The position numbers were made by a program, and so were the translations under genes. From Sphingomonadales bacterium Ga0077559 (GTDB taxonomy: Bacteria; Pseudomonadota; Alphaproteobacteria; Sphingomonadales; Sphingomonadaceae), in NCBI GenBank assembly GCA_001464315.1, contig LNFK01000033.1, positions 1-64,000 of the forward strand: a DNA stretch of 64,000 nucleotides. Reading direction: 5' to 3'. Each line of letters starts with the position of its first letter. The first letter of the stretch is position 1. The notes beneath the pieces were generated by a model. It was not told the origin of the DNA, searched no databases, and was given only the letters and a program-made list of their open reading frames with translations. Shown here piece after piece: positions 21,496-31,553 of the stretch.

Positions 21496-22166
21496 CCAAT
21501 CCGCTCTATGTGGCGATCGACACGCCCTACCTGGACGACGCTGTCGCGTTGATCGGCAAGATCAAGCACCATGTCGGCGGGGTCAAACTGGGCCTCGAAT
21601 TTTTCTGTGCCAATGGTCATCACGGCGTCCATGAACTCCAAAAGCTCGGTCTGCCAATTTTCCTCGACCTGAAGTTGCACGATATTCCCAACACGGTGGC
21701 GAAAGCCATGCAGGCCATCAACACGCTCGAGCCCGCGATTGTCACGATCCACGCAGCAGGTGGTCGTGCAATGATGGAAGACGCCAAAGCGGCTGCGGGC
21801 GCAAATACCAAGGTGGTAGCAGTAACCGTGCTCACTAGTCTCGACGATCATGATTTGAGCCGCGTTGGTGTGCCGGATAGCCCCGATTCACAAGTAGCCC
21901 GCTTGGCCGCACTGGCGCAAGATGCCGGGCTTGATGGTATCGTCTGCTCGGGCCACGAAGTCCGCGCTGTCAAAAAAAGTTGGAAGGACGGATTTTTCGT
22001 AGTCCCCGGCCTTCGTCTTGCTGGCGGAAACGGTGGTGACCAGAAACGTACCGTTACACCAAGGCAAGCCCGCGACGATGGCGCCAGCGTGCTGGTCGTC
22101 GGACGGCCAATTACCAAAGCGGAATATCCTGACGATGCCGCTAGGGAAATCGTCGGAACGCTTTAA
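21492..22166 (+). CDS. pyrF: Orotidine 5'-phosphate decarboxylase
   Basis: VKLGLEFFCANG, LPIFLDLKLHDIPNTVAKAM, VVGRPITKA. Confidence 0.96.
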   Translation: MTNPLYVAIDTPYLDDAVALIGKIKHHVGGVKLGLEFFCANGHHGVHELQKLGLPIFLDLKLHDIPNTVAKAMQAINTLEPAIVTIHAAGGRAMMEDAKAAAGANTKVVAVTVLTSLDDHDLSRVGVPDSPDSQVARLAALAQDAGLDGIVCSGHEVRAVKKSWKDGFFVVPGLRLAGGNGGDQKRTVTPRQARDDGASVLVVGRPITKAEYPDDAAREIVGTL

Positions 22167-22532
22167 TTGACCGACCACGCGACCCCGAACCTGCCGTCGC
22201 GCACCTATGACCGAACGGCTGAATTTTATGCAAAGCTTGGGTTCCAGGCCAGCTGGCACGATGCCAATTGGCTGATCATTGAACGCGGCGGATTATGCCT
22301 TGAATTCTTCCATTACCCCGATCTCGATCCTGCGGTAAGCTCTTTCAGTTGCTGTCTGCGCTTGGACGATGTGAATGAATTCTTCCGCGCCTGCATCGAA
22401 GCCGGTATTCCGCAACAATCGACAGGCTGGCCTCGTATCCACGCGCCAAAACTCGAACACAGTGGGATGATTATTGGCTATCTCATAGATCTTGACGGCA
22501 CATTGCTACGATTGGTCCAGAACCCTGAATAA
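22167..22532 (+). CDS. VOC superfamily / bleomycin-resistance-like protein
   Basis: RTAEFYAKLGFQASWHDANWLIIERGGLCLEFFHYPDLDP...YLIDLDGTLLRLVQNPE; TTG start directly after the pyrF stop. Confidence 0.8.
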   Translation: MTDHATPNLPSRTYDRTAEFYAKLGFQASWHDANWLIIERGGLCLEFFHYPDLDPAVSSFSCCLRLDDVNEFFRACIEAGIPQQSTGWPRIHAPKLEHSGMIIGYLIDLDGTLLRLVQNPE

Positions 22533-22591
22533 TTGTTGGTTCAAACATATTTCAGCATGACGGGGATACTGACTTTGGGTATTTGCCCCCC

Positions 22592-23233
22592 ATGCCAACC
22601 CAAATTAAATTCTGCGGCCTATCCTCCACAGCCGCGATTGATGCCGCTGCAAAAGGCGGCGCGACGCATATCGGGCTTGTTCATTTCGACAAAAGCCCGC
22701 GCCACGTCTCGCTTGAACAAGCGGCGATGTTGCGGGCGAATACGCCGTCGTCGCTGAAAGTCGTCCTGTTGCTCGTCAACGCCTCCGCACCTCTTACCGG
22801 CGTCGCCATCGAACAGGTAAAACCCGATGTCATCCAGTTCCACGGTACCGAGACCCCCGAATGGCTTCGCGCGGTTAAGGACGCGACGGGACTCGAAATA
22901 TGGAAAGCGCTGGGTGTGAAAAATCGCGAGGCGCTGGTGAATTCCGACCGCTATATCGGCGCGGCGGACCGGTTGTTGTTCGATGCCCCGGCGCAGGCAC
23001 TGCCCGGTGGGACCGGAACGCGCTTCGACTGGTCTTTGCTGGCCGAGCACCGGCACAAGATCGACTGGGGCCTCGCGGGCGGGCTAGACCCTGCCAATGT
23101 GGCCGAGGCTTTGCGCCTTACCCGCGCACCTTTGGTTGATACATCATCTGGCGTCGAGAGCGCGCCGGGCGTGAAGGATGTGGACAAGATTGCCGCTTTC
23201 TGCAAAGCGGTCCGCGATTATGACCAAAGCTGA
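22592..23233 (+). CDS. trpF: Phosphoribosylanthranilate isomerase
   Basis: [54 protein letters not shown]. Confidence 0.95.
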   Translation: MPTQIKFCGLSSTAAIDAAAKGGATHIGLVHFDKSPRHVSLEQAAMLRANTPSSLKVVLLLVNASAPLTGVAIEQVKPDVIQFHGTETPEWLRAVKDATGLEIWKALGVKNREALVNSDRYIGAADRLLFDAPAQALPGGTGTRFDWSLLAEHRHKIDWGLAGGLDPANVAEALRLTRAPLVDTSSGVESAPGVKDVDKIAAFCKAVRDYDQS

Positions 23234-24461
23234 ACTCACCCCAAACTCCTTCCGCAACCAACCCGACGAGCGCGGCCATTTCGGCCAGTTTGGCGGACGT
23301 TATGTCGCCGAGACACTGATGCCGCTCGTGCTCGATCTCGAACGCGAATATCGCGCTGCGAAACAGGATCCAGCGTTCAAAGCGCAGTTCGACGATCTGC
23401 TCGAACATTATGTCGGCCGGCCGTCGCCGCTTTATTATGCCGAGCGGCTGACCGAGGAAGTCCGTAAAGATGCGCCCGCAGGCAAAGGCGCGCAAATTTG
23501 GTTCAAGCGCGACGAACTCAACCACACCGGCGCGCACAAGATCAACAATTGCATCGGGCAGATTTTGCTCGCGATGCGCATGGGCAAGACTCGCATCATT
23601 GCCGAAACCGGCGCTGGCCAGCACGGCGTAGCGACGGCAACGGTATGCGCGCGGTTCGGCCTGCCCTGCTTCATCTATATGGGCGCAAAAGACATTGACC
23701 GGCAGCAGCCGAACGTGTTCCGCATGCGCCTGCTTGGCGCTGAGGTCATTCCGGTGACCAGCGGCGCTGGCACGCTCAAAGACGCGATGAACGAAGGCCT
23801 TCGCGACTGGGTCGCCAATGTCCATGACACCTTCTACATCATCGGCACCGCCGCTGGCCCGCACCCCTACCCCGAACTGGTCCGCGATTTTCAGAGCGTG
23901 ATCGGCACCGAAGCCCGTGCGCAGATGCTCAGCCGCATCAACCGCCTGCCCGATCTGCTGGTCGCGGCAATTGGCGGCGGGTCGAACGCCATCGGGCTGT
24001 TCCACCCGTTTCTGGATGACAAGGACGTCGCGATGCTCGGTATCGAGGCGGCTGGACATGGGCTTGAAAAAGAACATGCCGCTAGCCTTGCTGGCGGACG
24101 CCCCGGAATTTTGCACGGCAACAAAACCTATTTACTTCAAGACGAGGACGGCCAGATTGCCGAAGCGCACTCGATTTCGGCTGGACTCGACTATCCCGGC
24201 ATCGGCCCTGAGCATAGCTGGCTCAAGGAAATCGGCCGCGTGCGGTATGACAACGTAACCGATGTCGAAGCGCTCGCCGCGTTCCAGTTGCTCTGCCGCA
24301 CCGAAGGCATCATCCCAGCACTGGAACCAGCCCACGCGATTGCAGCAGTGGAGCGCGAAGCCAAGAAAATGGACCGCGACCAGATTATTTTAGCGAACCT
24401 GTGCGGGCGGGGTGACAAGGATATTTTCACCGTGGCCGAGGCGCTGGGTACGAAGATATGA
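23220..24461 (+). CDS. trpB: Tryptophan synthase beta chain
   Basis: [59 protein letters not shown]. Confidence 0.98.
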   Translation: MTKAELTPNSFRNQPDERGHFGQFGGRYVAETLMPLVLDLEREYRAAKQDPAFKAQFDDLLEHYVGRPSPLYYAERLTEEVRKDAPAGKGAQIWFKRDELNHTGAHKINNCIGQILLAMRMGKTRIIAETGAGQHGVATATVCARFGLPCFIYMGAKDIDRQQPNVFRMRLLGAEVIPVTSGAGTLKDAMNEGLRDWVANVHDTFYIIGTAAGPHPYPELVRDFQSVIGTEARAQMLSRINRLPDLLVAAIGGGSNAIGLFHPFLDDKDVAMLGIEAAGHGLEKEHAASLAGGRPGILHGNKTYLLQDEDGQIAEAHSISAGLDYPGIGPEHSWLKEIGRVRYDNVTDVEALAAFQLLCRTEGIIPALEPAHAIAAVEREAKKMDRDQIILANLCGRGDKDIFTVAEALGTKI

Positions 24462-24643
24462 ATAGTCGGCGAACTTTAATGATTGCGATTGTCGCGCTGA
24501 CGCTTTTGGCTTTTTCCAGCTTTACTCTTATGGATTTCGTTGCCGACAATTCCCAAGTTCAAGACCAGCTTCAATTTGCCGGATACGGATTTTGTGTTTT
24601 GGCTTTGATCACTTCTTTTCGGTCATTCTGGATTAAGCAATGA
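24458..24643 (+). CDS. Small (61 aa) predicted membrane protein between trpB and trpA, no family recognised
   Basis: ATGA overlaps with trpB (24458-24461) and trpA (24640-24643); two hydrophobic stretches [20 protein letters not shown] and [17 protein letters not shown]. Confidence 0.7.
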   Translation: MNSRRTLMIAIVALTLLAFSSFTLMDFVADNSQVQDQLQFAGYGFCVLALITSFRSFWIKQ

Positions 24644-25422
24644 CCCGCCTCTCCGCCGCCTTCAACAAACCGCACCCCGCGCTTGTCACATTCATAACCG
24701 CTGGTGATGGCAACACCGCCGCCAATCTCGACGCGCTGGTGGCGGGCGGAGCCGACGTAATCGAGCTCGGCATGCCCTTCACCGATCCGATGGCAGACGG
24801 CCCAGCCATCCAGGAAGCGAACATCCGCAGCCTTAATGCTGGTACCACCACTTCCGATATTTTCGCGATTGCTGCCGCTTTCCGATCGCGCCATCCCGAC
24901 ACGCCGTTGGTACTGATGGGCTATGCCAACCCGATGACGATCAGAGGCGGTGACTGGTTCGCGTCCGAATGCAACAAGGCTGGCGTCGATGGAGTGATCT
25001 GCGTGGATATCCCGCCCGAGGAAGACCCCGAGTTGGGGCCCTGGTTGCGCTCTGCGGGAATCGACCTCATCCGCCTCGCCACCCCGACTACCGACGAAGC
25101 ACGCATGCCGACCGTTCTCAACGGCGCATCGGGCTTTCTCTATTATGTGTCAGTCGCCGGCATTACTGGCCTGCAACAGGCCGCGCAGACCAGCATCGAC
25201 GAAGCAGTCGCTCGCCTGAAGGCGCACACCGACCTGCCAGTCGCGGTCGGCTTCGGGGTCCGCACGCCTGAACAAGCCGCCAACATCGCTCGCGTCGCCG
25301 ATGGTGTTGTCGTTGGCTCAGCGATAGTCGAGCTCGTTGCAGAGCATGGTATGAACGCCGCTGGCCCAGTCCGCGAATATGTGGCGTCGTTGAAAGCGGC
25401 TATCCAATCGGCAAGAAGCTAA
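24640..25422 (+). CDS. trpA: Tryptophan synthase alpha chain
   Basis: ALVTFITAGDGNTAANLDALVAGGADVIELGMPFTDPMADGPAIQEAN. Confidence 0.97.
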   Translation: MTRLSAAFNKPHPALVTFITAGDGNTAANLDALVAGGADVIELGMPFTDPMADGPAIQEANIRSLNAGTTTSDIFAIAAAFRSRHPDTPLVLMGYANPMTIRGGDWFASECNKAGVDGVICVDIPPEEDPELGPWLRSAGIDLIRLATPTTDEARMPTVLNGASGFLYYVSVAGITGLQQAAQTSIDEAVARLKAHTDLPVAVGFGVRTPEQAANIARVADGVVVGSAIVELVAEHGMNAAGPVREYVASLKAAIQSARS

Positions 25423-25436
25423 CTACAAAGCGGAGT

Positions 25437-25553
25437 CCTGAGCCGTCAGCGCACAAGCGCTGGCGAAAGTCGAAGGGCGCTTCTCCGCCGAACGCATTGC
25501 TCGACTGAGAAGCGCCCTTCGACGGCGGCAGTCGCAAGCGACTGCTGCTCAGG
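25437..25553. repeat. Multibranched intergenic palindromic element A
   Basis: Outer CCTGAGC (25437-25443)/GCTCAGG (25547-25553); inside: CAGCGC-acaa-GCGCTG (25447-25462), GTCGAAGGGCGCTTCT (25469-25484)/AGAAGCGCCCTTCGAC (25508-25523), GCAGTCGC-aa-GCGACTGC (25528-25545). Confidence 0.75.
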
Positions 25554-25583
25554 GCTAAGGTAAATATTACAGGGACAGAAAAA

Positions 25584-26438
25584 ATGAACTGGGTCACCCG
25601 CGTCCGCAACTCAATACCCTTCATCGCCAAGCGCGAGACCGCGGAAACGCTCTGGCACAAATGCAAGGGCTGCAACGCAATGATTTTCCTGAAGGAGTTC
25701 GAGGAAAACCAGTCGGTCTGCCCTAAATGCGACCATCATGGCCGCATCGGTCCAGCGGAGCGTTTCGCGGCGTTATTCGATGACGACAGCTATGACGTTC
25801 TCAAACCGCCAGTCGTCGGCGAAGACCCGCTGAAGTTTAAGGACACAAAGAAATACACCGACCGCATCAAGGCTGCGCGTCTGGCGACCGGCGAAACCGA
25901 CGCGATGCAGAGTGCCAGGGGCGAAATCGATGGTCAAACGGTCGTGGTGAGCGTCCAAGACTTCGCCTTCATGGGCGGATCGATGGGCATGGCGGTGGGC
26001 GAAGCGTTCGTCGACGCAGTCAAGGCCGCCATCAAAGCGAAATGCCCTTATATCATCTTCACCGCAGCCGGCGGCGCGCGGATGCAGGAAGGCATATTGT
26101 CTCTGATGCAAATGCCACGCTCGACCGTCGCAATCCAGATGCTTCATGATGCGGGCCTGCCCTATATTGTCGTGCTCACCGACCCTACCACGGGCGGCGT
26201 CACGGCATCCTACGCGATGCTTGGTGACGTTCAGATCGCCGAACCCGGCGCTTTGATCGGCTTTGCCGGACAGCGAGTCATTGAACAGACGATCCGAGAA
26301 AAGCTGCCCGAAGGTTTCCAGCGCGCTGAATATCTGCTCGAGCACGGCATGATCGACATGGTCACCCACCGCCACCAACTGCGTGACACTTTATCGAAGC
26401 TGATCGGCTATCTGGCACCGGTGAAAAAGGCGGCTTGA
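25584..26438 (+). CDS. accD: Acetyl-CoA carboxylase carboxyltransferase subunit beta
   Basis: [39 protein letters not shown] zinc ribbon; [31 protein letters not shown]. Confidence 0.97.
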   Translation: MNWVTRVRNSIPFIAKRETAETLWHKCKGCNAMIFLKEFEENQSVCPKCDHHGRIGPAERFAALFDDDSYDVLKPPVVGEDPLKFKDTKKYTDRIKAARLATGETDAMQSARGEIDGQTVVVSVQDFAFMGGSMGMAVGEAFVDAVKAAIKAKCPYIIFTAAGGARMQEGILSLMQMPRSTVAIQMLHDAGLPYIVVLTDPTTGGVTASYAMLGDVQIAEPGALIGFAGQRVIEQTIREKLPEGFQRAEYLLEHGMIDMVTHRHQLRDTLSKLIGYLAPVKKAA

Positions 26439-26463
26439 TTTCCAGCATCCTCGACCACTTCAA

Positions 26464-26536
26464 TCGTCATCCCGAACTCGATCCGGGATAACACGCGGCG
26501 CAAGCGTGTTGTGCTGAAACAAGTTCAGCATGACGA
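26464..26536. repeat. Multibranched intergenic palindromic element B
   Basis: Outer TCGTCAT (26464-26470)/ATGACGA (26530-26536); inside: CCCG...CGGG (26471-26487), AACACGC-ggcgcaa-GCGTGTT, GCTGAA-acaag-TTCAGC. Confidence 0.75.
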
Positions 26537-26551
26537 AGAATAGAGCTTAAA

Positions 26552-27889
26552 ATGCCTGACCACGCAATCTCCAATAACCCCACCGTTCAGGCGCAGCTTG
26601 ACCGGCTGACTATGCTATCGCCCGGCCGCGATGTGCTGGGGTTGGAGCGCATCGCCACGCTGCTAGACCGCCTCGGCAATCCGCATCACGGCCTGCCGCC
26701 GGTTTTCCACGTGTCCGGTACCAACGGCAAAGGATCGACCTGCGCCTTCTTGCGCGGTGCGATCGAGGCGGCGGGGCTCACCACCCATGTCTATTCCAGC
26801 CCGCATCTAGTTCGATTTAACGAGCGGATCAGGGTCGCGGGAAAGCTGATTGACGACGAGACGCTCTCGGCTTTGCTCTCGGAAGTGCTGGACCATGCAG
26901 AAGGGCTGGAGGCCAGCTTTTTCGAAGTCACCACCGCCGTTGCTTTCCTTGCCTTCGCCCGATCGCCAGCAGACGCCTGCATAATCGAGGTTGGCCTTGG
27001 CGGCAGGCTCGACGCGACGAACGTCCTGGTTTCCCCTGCGATTTGCGGCATTGCATCGCTTGGCATCGACCATGAAGCGTTTTTGCTGGCACCAGAGGAA
27101 GGAACCCCTGCCGCTCCGCTCGACCGGATCGCCTTCGAAAAGGCGGGCATTGCCAAGTCCGGCGTGCCGTTGGTGACCCAGAAATATTCCGCTTCGTTGG
27201 CGAATACCATTGCCGCGCAAGCCAAATTGACGGGAGCAAAATTACTGGCGCGCGGCGATATCTGGGATGCAGTCAGCTATGAAGGCTGCCTGCATTACCG
27301 CGACGAGGCTGGCAAACTCAGCCTCCCCCTTCCCCGGATGACCGGCGCGCATCAGGCGGATAACGCCACGCTCGCCATCGCCATGCTGCGCCATCAATCG
27401 GCGATTGTAGTCCCCGAAGCGGCTTTATCCGCAGCGATGGAATGGACCCGCTGGCCCGCGCGGATGCAGTTGCTTGGGCCTGGACCACTGACCGCCTTGC
27501 TTCCCGAAGGATCGACCATATGGTTAGACGGCGGCCACAACCCCGATGCCGGCGCTGCGATTGCCAAGACGATTGAGGATGGCCCGCCGGTACACGTCAT
27601 CATCGGCATGTTGAAGAACAAGGACGCGCTCGGTTTCCTCAAACCCTTCGCGCACAAAATTGCCTCGCTACACGCAGTGCCGATACCGGGACACGAGCAT
27701 CATGATCCCGCCGACCTGTGCCAGTCATTGCAGGACAAACTAGACATCGCACATACAGACAGGTCACATGATGTCACCGTGTCACTCCGCCAACTGGCAG
27801 CGACCAGCGGTCCCGCAAATATCCTGATTTGCGGTTCACTCTATCTTGCCGGAGAGGTTTTGCGCCTTAACGAAGAAGTTCCAACCTAA
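26552..27889 (+). CDS. folC: Bifunctional folylpolyglutamate synthase/dihydrofolate synthase
   Basis: VFHVSGTNGKGSTCAFLRGAIEAAGL, YSSPHLVRFNERIRV, IIEVGLGGRLDATNV, LDGGHNPDAG. Confidence 0.95.
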   Translation: MPDHAISNNPTVQAQLDRLTMLSPGRDVLGLERIATLLDRLGNPHHGLPPVFHVSGTNGKGSTCAFLRGAIEAAGLTTHVYSSPHLVRFNERIRVAGKLIDDETLSALLSEVLDHAEGLEASFFEVTTAVAFLAFARSPADACIIEVGLGGRLDATNVLVSPAICGIASLGIDHEAFLLAPEEGTPAAPLDRIAFEKAGIAKSGVPLVTQKYSASLANTIAAQAKLTGAKLLARGDIWDAVSYEGCLHYRDEAGKLSLPLPRMTGAHQADNATLAIAMLRHQSAIVVPEAALSAAMEWTRWPARMQLLGPGPLTALLPEGSTIWLDGGHNPDAGAAIAKTIEDGPPVHVIIGMLKNKDALGFLKPFAHKIASLHAVPIPGHEHHDPADLCQSLQDKLDIAHTDRSHDVTVSLRQLAATSGPANILICGSLYLAGEVLRLNEEVPT

Positions 27890-29442
27890 GCGACCCTCGC
27901 TGGCTGCCCCTTCCAAGCCAGCAACCCGCCTGCCACCAACACGCCTGCAAAAAACGCGGTGATGCTATTGGCAAACTCAAGCGGACCCGACAGCAGCAAT
28001 CCGATCAACCCTGCGACCACCAGCAGGAACCCCGCGATCCTGATCGGCCCCACTGGCTCCCTCAGCTTGGTTTCATCAACCGCTTCGGTCTGACGGATTC
28101 CCTGTACAACATACCCCTTGCTCCACAACAGCCACAGCAGGAACATGCCCGGGATCGCAGCAACGATGGTGAAGCCCCAGAACCAGAACCAGCCTACATT
28201 TTCGGCAATGATGCCCGCAGGACCGGCCATGAAAGTCCGCCCAACGCCGGCAAAGGACGATAGCAGTGCGAACTGGGTTGCGGTGTAAGCGATGCTCGAT
28301 AGCCCCGACAGATAGGTCGCGAACACGGTTAGCCCGATGCCGCTGGTCAGATTCTCGGTGCAGATTGCCGCGACCATCATCCAGTAACTGTTACCGCTTG
28401 CAGCAAGTAGCATGAACATGCCGTTCGAGAACATCATGAGCAGGCCGGATATTAGCAGAGCCCGGCCCATGCCGAGCCAAAGAATAAACGGCGCGCCCAA
28501 GGCGGATCCAACGATCAACGCGCCAAAGCCCCATAGCTTGTTCGCGGTAATATAATCGGTGTCGGAAAAGCCGAGATCGACTATCATCGGGCTAAGCATC
28601 GCCTGACCCATCGCGTCGCCGACTTTATAAACCAGCACGAAGCCCAAGATGATAAACGCGCCGTGCCGCGTCAGAAATTCGCGGAACGGGTTGACGACGG
28701 CTTCGGTCAACCACTGACCCGGTGTCTTGCCCGCGACATGCGAATAGCGGTCGACGAACTTGCCGGGCCCGGCCCATAATGCACCGATGATCGCGGGAAT
28801 GATGCAGAAAGCGGTGAGGCCGTAAGCGGTCGCCCAGCCAAGGCCAAGCCCCTCATTCGAAGCAAAATAGATCGTGCCAGCACCCGCAATCAGGTTACCG
28901 GTGCGATAGCCGAACTGGTTGGTCGCGGTGCCGTGCGCGAATTCATCCTCTTCAAGGATTTCGATACGATAGGCATCGATCACGATGTCCTGCGTCGCCG
29001 ACAGAAAGGCGGTGATCAGGGCCCAGATCGCGAACAGCCCCATATTGCCCTGCTGCGGATTGCTCGCGCCCAGTTGCCAGATCGAGAAAAACAGCAACGC
29101 TTGAATGAAGAACAGCCAGCCGCGCCGCTGCCCGAATGTCTTGGTCAAAAACGGCAACGGCAATTTGTCGACCAACGGTGCCCAAAGAAACTTGATCGTG
29201 TACGGAATGCCGAGCGCCACCATGAAGCCGATGGTCGCAGTATCAATGCCGATCCTTGCCAGCCAAAAAGTCATCGTCGCGATCAACAGCGTCAACGGAA
29301 ATCCGCTCGAAACGCCGAGCAGAAAGGCGATAGCGGGATTCTTGCGCAAATAGGGGCGGAACGTCTTGCTGGTTGTCGCAACAAGCGCGACCGCCGCCAA
29401 TATGCCGACGAAAATCAAGAAACGTTGTAAATCAACCGACAT
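27886..29442 (-). CDS. AmpG-like MFS (muropeptide permease family)
   Basis: GVSSGFPLTLLIATMTFWLARIGIDTATIGFMVALGIPYTIKFLWAPLVDKLPLPFLTKTFGQRRGWLFF. Confidence 0.85.
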   Translation of the reverse strand: MSVDLQRFLIFVGILAAVALVATTSKTFRPYLRKNPAIAFLLGVSSGFPLTLLIATMTFWLARIGIDTATIGFMVALGIPYTIKFLWAPLVDKLPLPFLTKTFGQRRGWLFFIQALLFFSIWQLGASNPQQGNMGLFAIWALITAFLSATQDIVIDAYRIEILEEDEFAHGTATNQFGYRTGNLIAGAGTIYFASNEGLGLGWATAYGLTAFCIIPAIIGALWAGPGKFVDRYSHVAGKTPGQWLTEAVVNPFREFLTRHGAFIILGFVLVYKVGDAMGQAMLSPMIVDLGFSDTDYITANKLWGFGALIVGSALGAPFILWLGMGRALLISGLLMMFSNGMFMLLAASGNSYWMMVAAICTENLTSGIGLTVFATYLSGLSSIAYTATQFALLSSFAGVGRTFMAGPAGIIAENVGWFWFWGFTIVAAIPGMFLLWLLWSKGYVVQGIRQTEAVDETKLREPVGPIRIAGFLLVVAGLIGLLLSGPLEFANSITAFFAGVLVAGGLLAWKGQPARVA

Positions 29443-29551
29443 GCGGACCCCTCCGAATTTGTTAGCGGAATGACTAACGGCATTTTCCTGAATGGCAAAT
29501 GGCTATAACCGTCACGTGACTTTTGTCCGCAACTAGGGCAAAGGCGCGCGC

Positions 29552-30400
29552 ATGGCTCAACCTCCCACCCGTCCCCCTGCCCGTCCGATGAAACCTGTCA
29601 AACTGCGTTGGGATACCAAACCGGTTCGCAAACCCCGCCCCAATGCTGCGCCGTCAAAAGGTGCGCTGGAACGCGAAGAGGGGGAGGAGCGGATTGCAAA
29701 ATTGCTGGCGCGCGCAGGTGTTGCCTCACGCCGCGAAATCGAGCGGATGATTGCCGACGGCCGGATAACGCTCAATGGTGAGAAGGTCGAGACGCCTGCC
29801 ACGTTGCTGAAATCGCTTCATGGCGTGGCAGTAGACGGCAAGGCTGTTGGCCAGCCCGCGCCGACGCAGCTATATCTGTTTCATAAACCCGAGGGCTGCC
29901 TGACCGCCGAGCGCGATTTTAGCGGGCGCAAGACGATTTACGATGTGCTACCGAAAGACTTGCCGCGGTTGATGCCTATTGGACGGCTCGATTTGAATAC
30001 CGAGGGCTTGCTGCTGCTCACCAATGATGGTGAGTTCAAGAGGCAGATGGAATTGCCCTCGACCGGCGTCGAACGCTCGTACCGCGCGCGTTGTTTTGGC
30101 GAGGTGTCGCAAGACCAGCTGGAAGAACTCATCCACGGAATTGAGATTGAGGGCGTGAAATACGGCAAAATTGACGCTAATCTCGAACGCCGAACCGGCC
30201 GCAATGGCTGGCTCGAAATGACACTAACTGAAGGCAAGAACCGCGAAGTCCGCCGCGTGTTGGAACATCTCGGCCTCGAAGTCAGCCGCTTGATCCGTAC
30301 GCGCTACGGACCGTTCGTTCTCGGCGACATGGCCCCCGGCACCGTCGGCGAAGTGCGGCGGATAGACCTAATCGAGTTTCGGAATACGTTGAAAAAATGA
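29552..30400 (+). CDS. Pseudouridine synthase, RsuA/RluB family, with basic/proline-rich N-terminus
   Basis: RIAKLLARAGVASRREIERMIADGRITLNGE S4 domain; PIGRLDLNTEGLLLLTNDGEF. Confidence 0.92.
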   Translation: MAQPPTRPPARPMKPVKLRWDTKPVRKPRPNAAPSKGALEREEGEERIAKLLARAGVASRREIERMIADGRITLNGEKVETPATLLKSLHGVAVDGKAVGQPAPTQLYLFHKPEGCLTAERDFSGRKTIYDVLPKDLPRLMPIGRLDLNTEGLLLLTNDGEFKRQMELPSTGVERSYRARCFGEVSQDQLEELIHGIEIEGVKYGKIDANLERRTGRNGWLEMTLTEGKNREVRRVLEHLGLEVSRLIRTRYGPFVLGDMAPGTVGEVRRIDLIEFRNTLKK

Positions 30401-30948
30401 GGATCATATCCGGCGCATGGCGCTCGCGCCCACTCATCGCCCCCAAGGGCGCGACCACCCGCCCAACCGCTGACAGAACGCGCGAGACATTGTTTTCGAT
30501 GCTCGCCAGCCGACTAGGTTCGTTTGAGGACCTCGCGGTACTCGACCTGTTCGCAGGATCGGGCGCGCTGGGGCTGGAGGCCTTGTCACGCGGTGCCGCT
30601 TCGTGCACCTTCGTCGAAAGTGACGCGGCAGCACTCAAGGCCCTCGAAACCAATATCGAGAAACTCGGTGCAAAGCTGAGATCGGACATCCGCCGTTCTT
30701 CGGTGCTTTCGCTAGGAAGCGCGATCAAGCCTTTCGACGTCATCCTGATGGACCCGCCTTATGCCAGCGGCGCAGGCTCGGTTGCGCTCGACAAATTGGG
30801 CCGCTTGGGCTGGTTTGCGCCGTCCGCGTGGATCAGCATCGAGACAAGCAACAAAGAAGATGTCGACGTGAAAGGCTTTGTGATCGAAAATGTTCGAAAT
30901 GTCGGCAAGGCGCGGCTAACGCTGCTTCGTCCGGACGAAAACGCCTAA
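30397..30948 (+). CDS. rsmD: 16S rRNA (guanine(966)-N(2))-methyltransferase RsmD
   Basis: MRIISGAWRSRPLIAPKGATTRPTADRTRETLFSML; VLDLFAGSGALGLEALSRGA; LMDPPYA. Confidence 0.95.
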   Translation: MRIISGAWRSRPLIAPKGATTRPTADRTRETLFSMLASRLGSFEDLAVLDLFAGSGALGLEALSRGAASCTFVESDAAALKALETNIEKLGAKLRSDIRRSSVLSLGSAIKPFDVILMDPPYASGAGSVALDKLGRLGWFAPSAWISIETSNKEDVDVKGFVIENVRNVGKARLTLLRPDENA

Positions 30949-30986
30949 CAGGCTCCGCGTCATCGACGCCGAGCCTGTCCGGTAAA

Positions 30987-31430
30987 CTAACGCGGTTTGC
31001 GCACCGACTTTGGACCTTCGCCTGGGTTGCGGCAGCTGTCCTGCACCGTACGGCTGCACAGCGGATATTCCTTGGTCGCGGCTTGCGGTTTCATCATCGC
31101 GATGGTTGTGCCGCCACTTTGTGCCGTGCCCGAACTAGCCGATGGCGGGGTCGCCATTGGTCCCATTGGCGCATCGGTGCTGCCTTGGGGTTGCTGCATC
31201 GTTTCGGGAGCGGGAGGCACAAGTGGGTCGCCTGTTTGCGGCATAGGCATCGGCTCGCCCGGCTGCGGCGGTGCGGGCTCTGCTGGCAGCATGGGTTCAG
31301 AAGGCGCTATTGGGTCTACGGGTGCCATGGGATCGGCAGGCGGCGGCGCCATGTCCTGCGCCATTACTGCAATCGGGCTGACCGCGATGCACGCGGCGAG
31401 GCCAAGGCTCTTGAGCAATTTGCTTTGCAT
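30987..31430 (-). CDS. Exported Pro/Met/Ala-rich hypothetical protein
   Basis: Signal peptide MQSKLLKSLGLAACIAVSPIAVMAQ; low-complexity PxxPMxP; Cys-containing tail YPLCSRTVQDSCRNPGEGPK. Confidence 0.7.
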   Translation of the reverse strand: MQSKLLKSLGLAACIAVSPIAVMAQDMAPPPADPMAPVDPIAPSEPMLPAEPAPPQPGEPMPMPQTGDPLVPPAPETMQQPQGSTDAPMGPMATPPSASSGTAQSGGTTIAMMKPQAATKEYPLCSRTVQDSCRNPGEGPKSVRKPR

Positions 31431-31553
31431 TTTCTATCTCCTGCGCCCTGCTGCTCAGAGATAACGGAATGATAACCGACTGGTTCCACAACGCGCGCGT
31501 TTTGCGGCAAGCAGGTCTTGCCCTGCGTGCAATCGTTCCCTAACTGTTCACCG

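Noticed and set aside
23118-24116. 332-aa minus-strand ORF antisense to trpB
   Set aside because: Antisense shadow of trpB; no motif, and it is opposite conserved catalytic regions.
26464-26536. tRNA gene
   Set aside because: Size and cloverleaf-like pairing are suggestive, but T-loop and D-loop consensus bases are absent and the pairing is explained by palindromic repeat structure.
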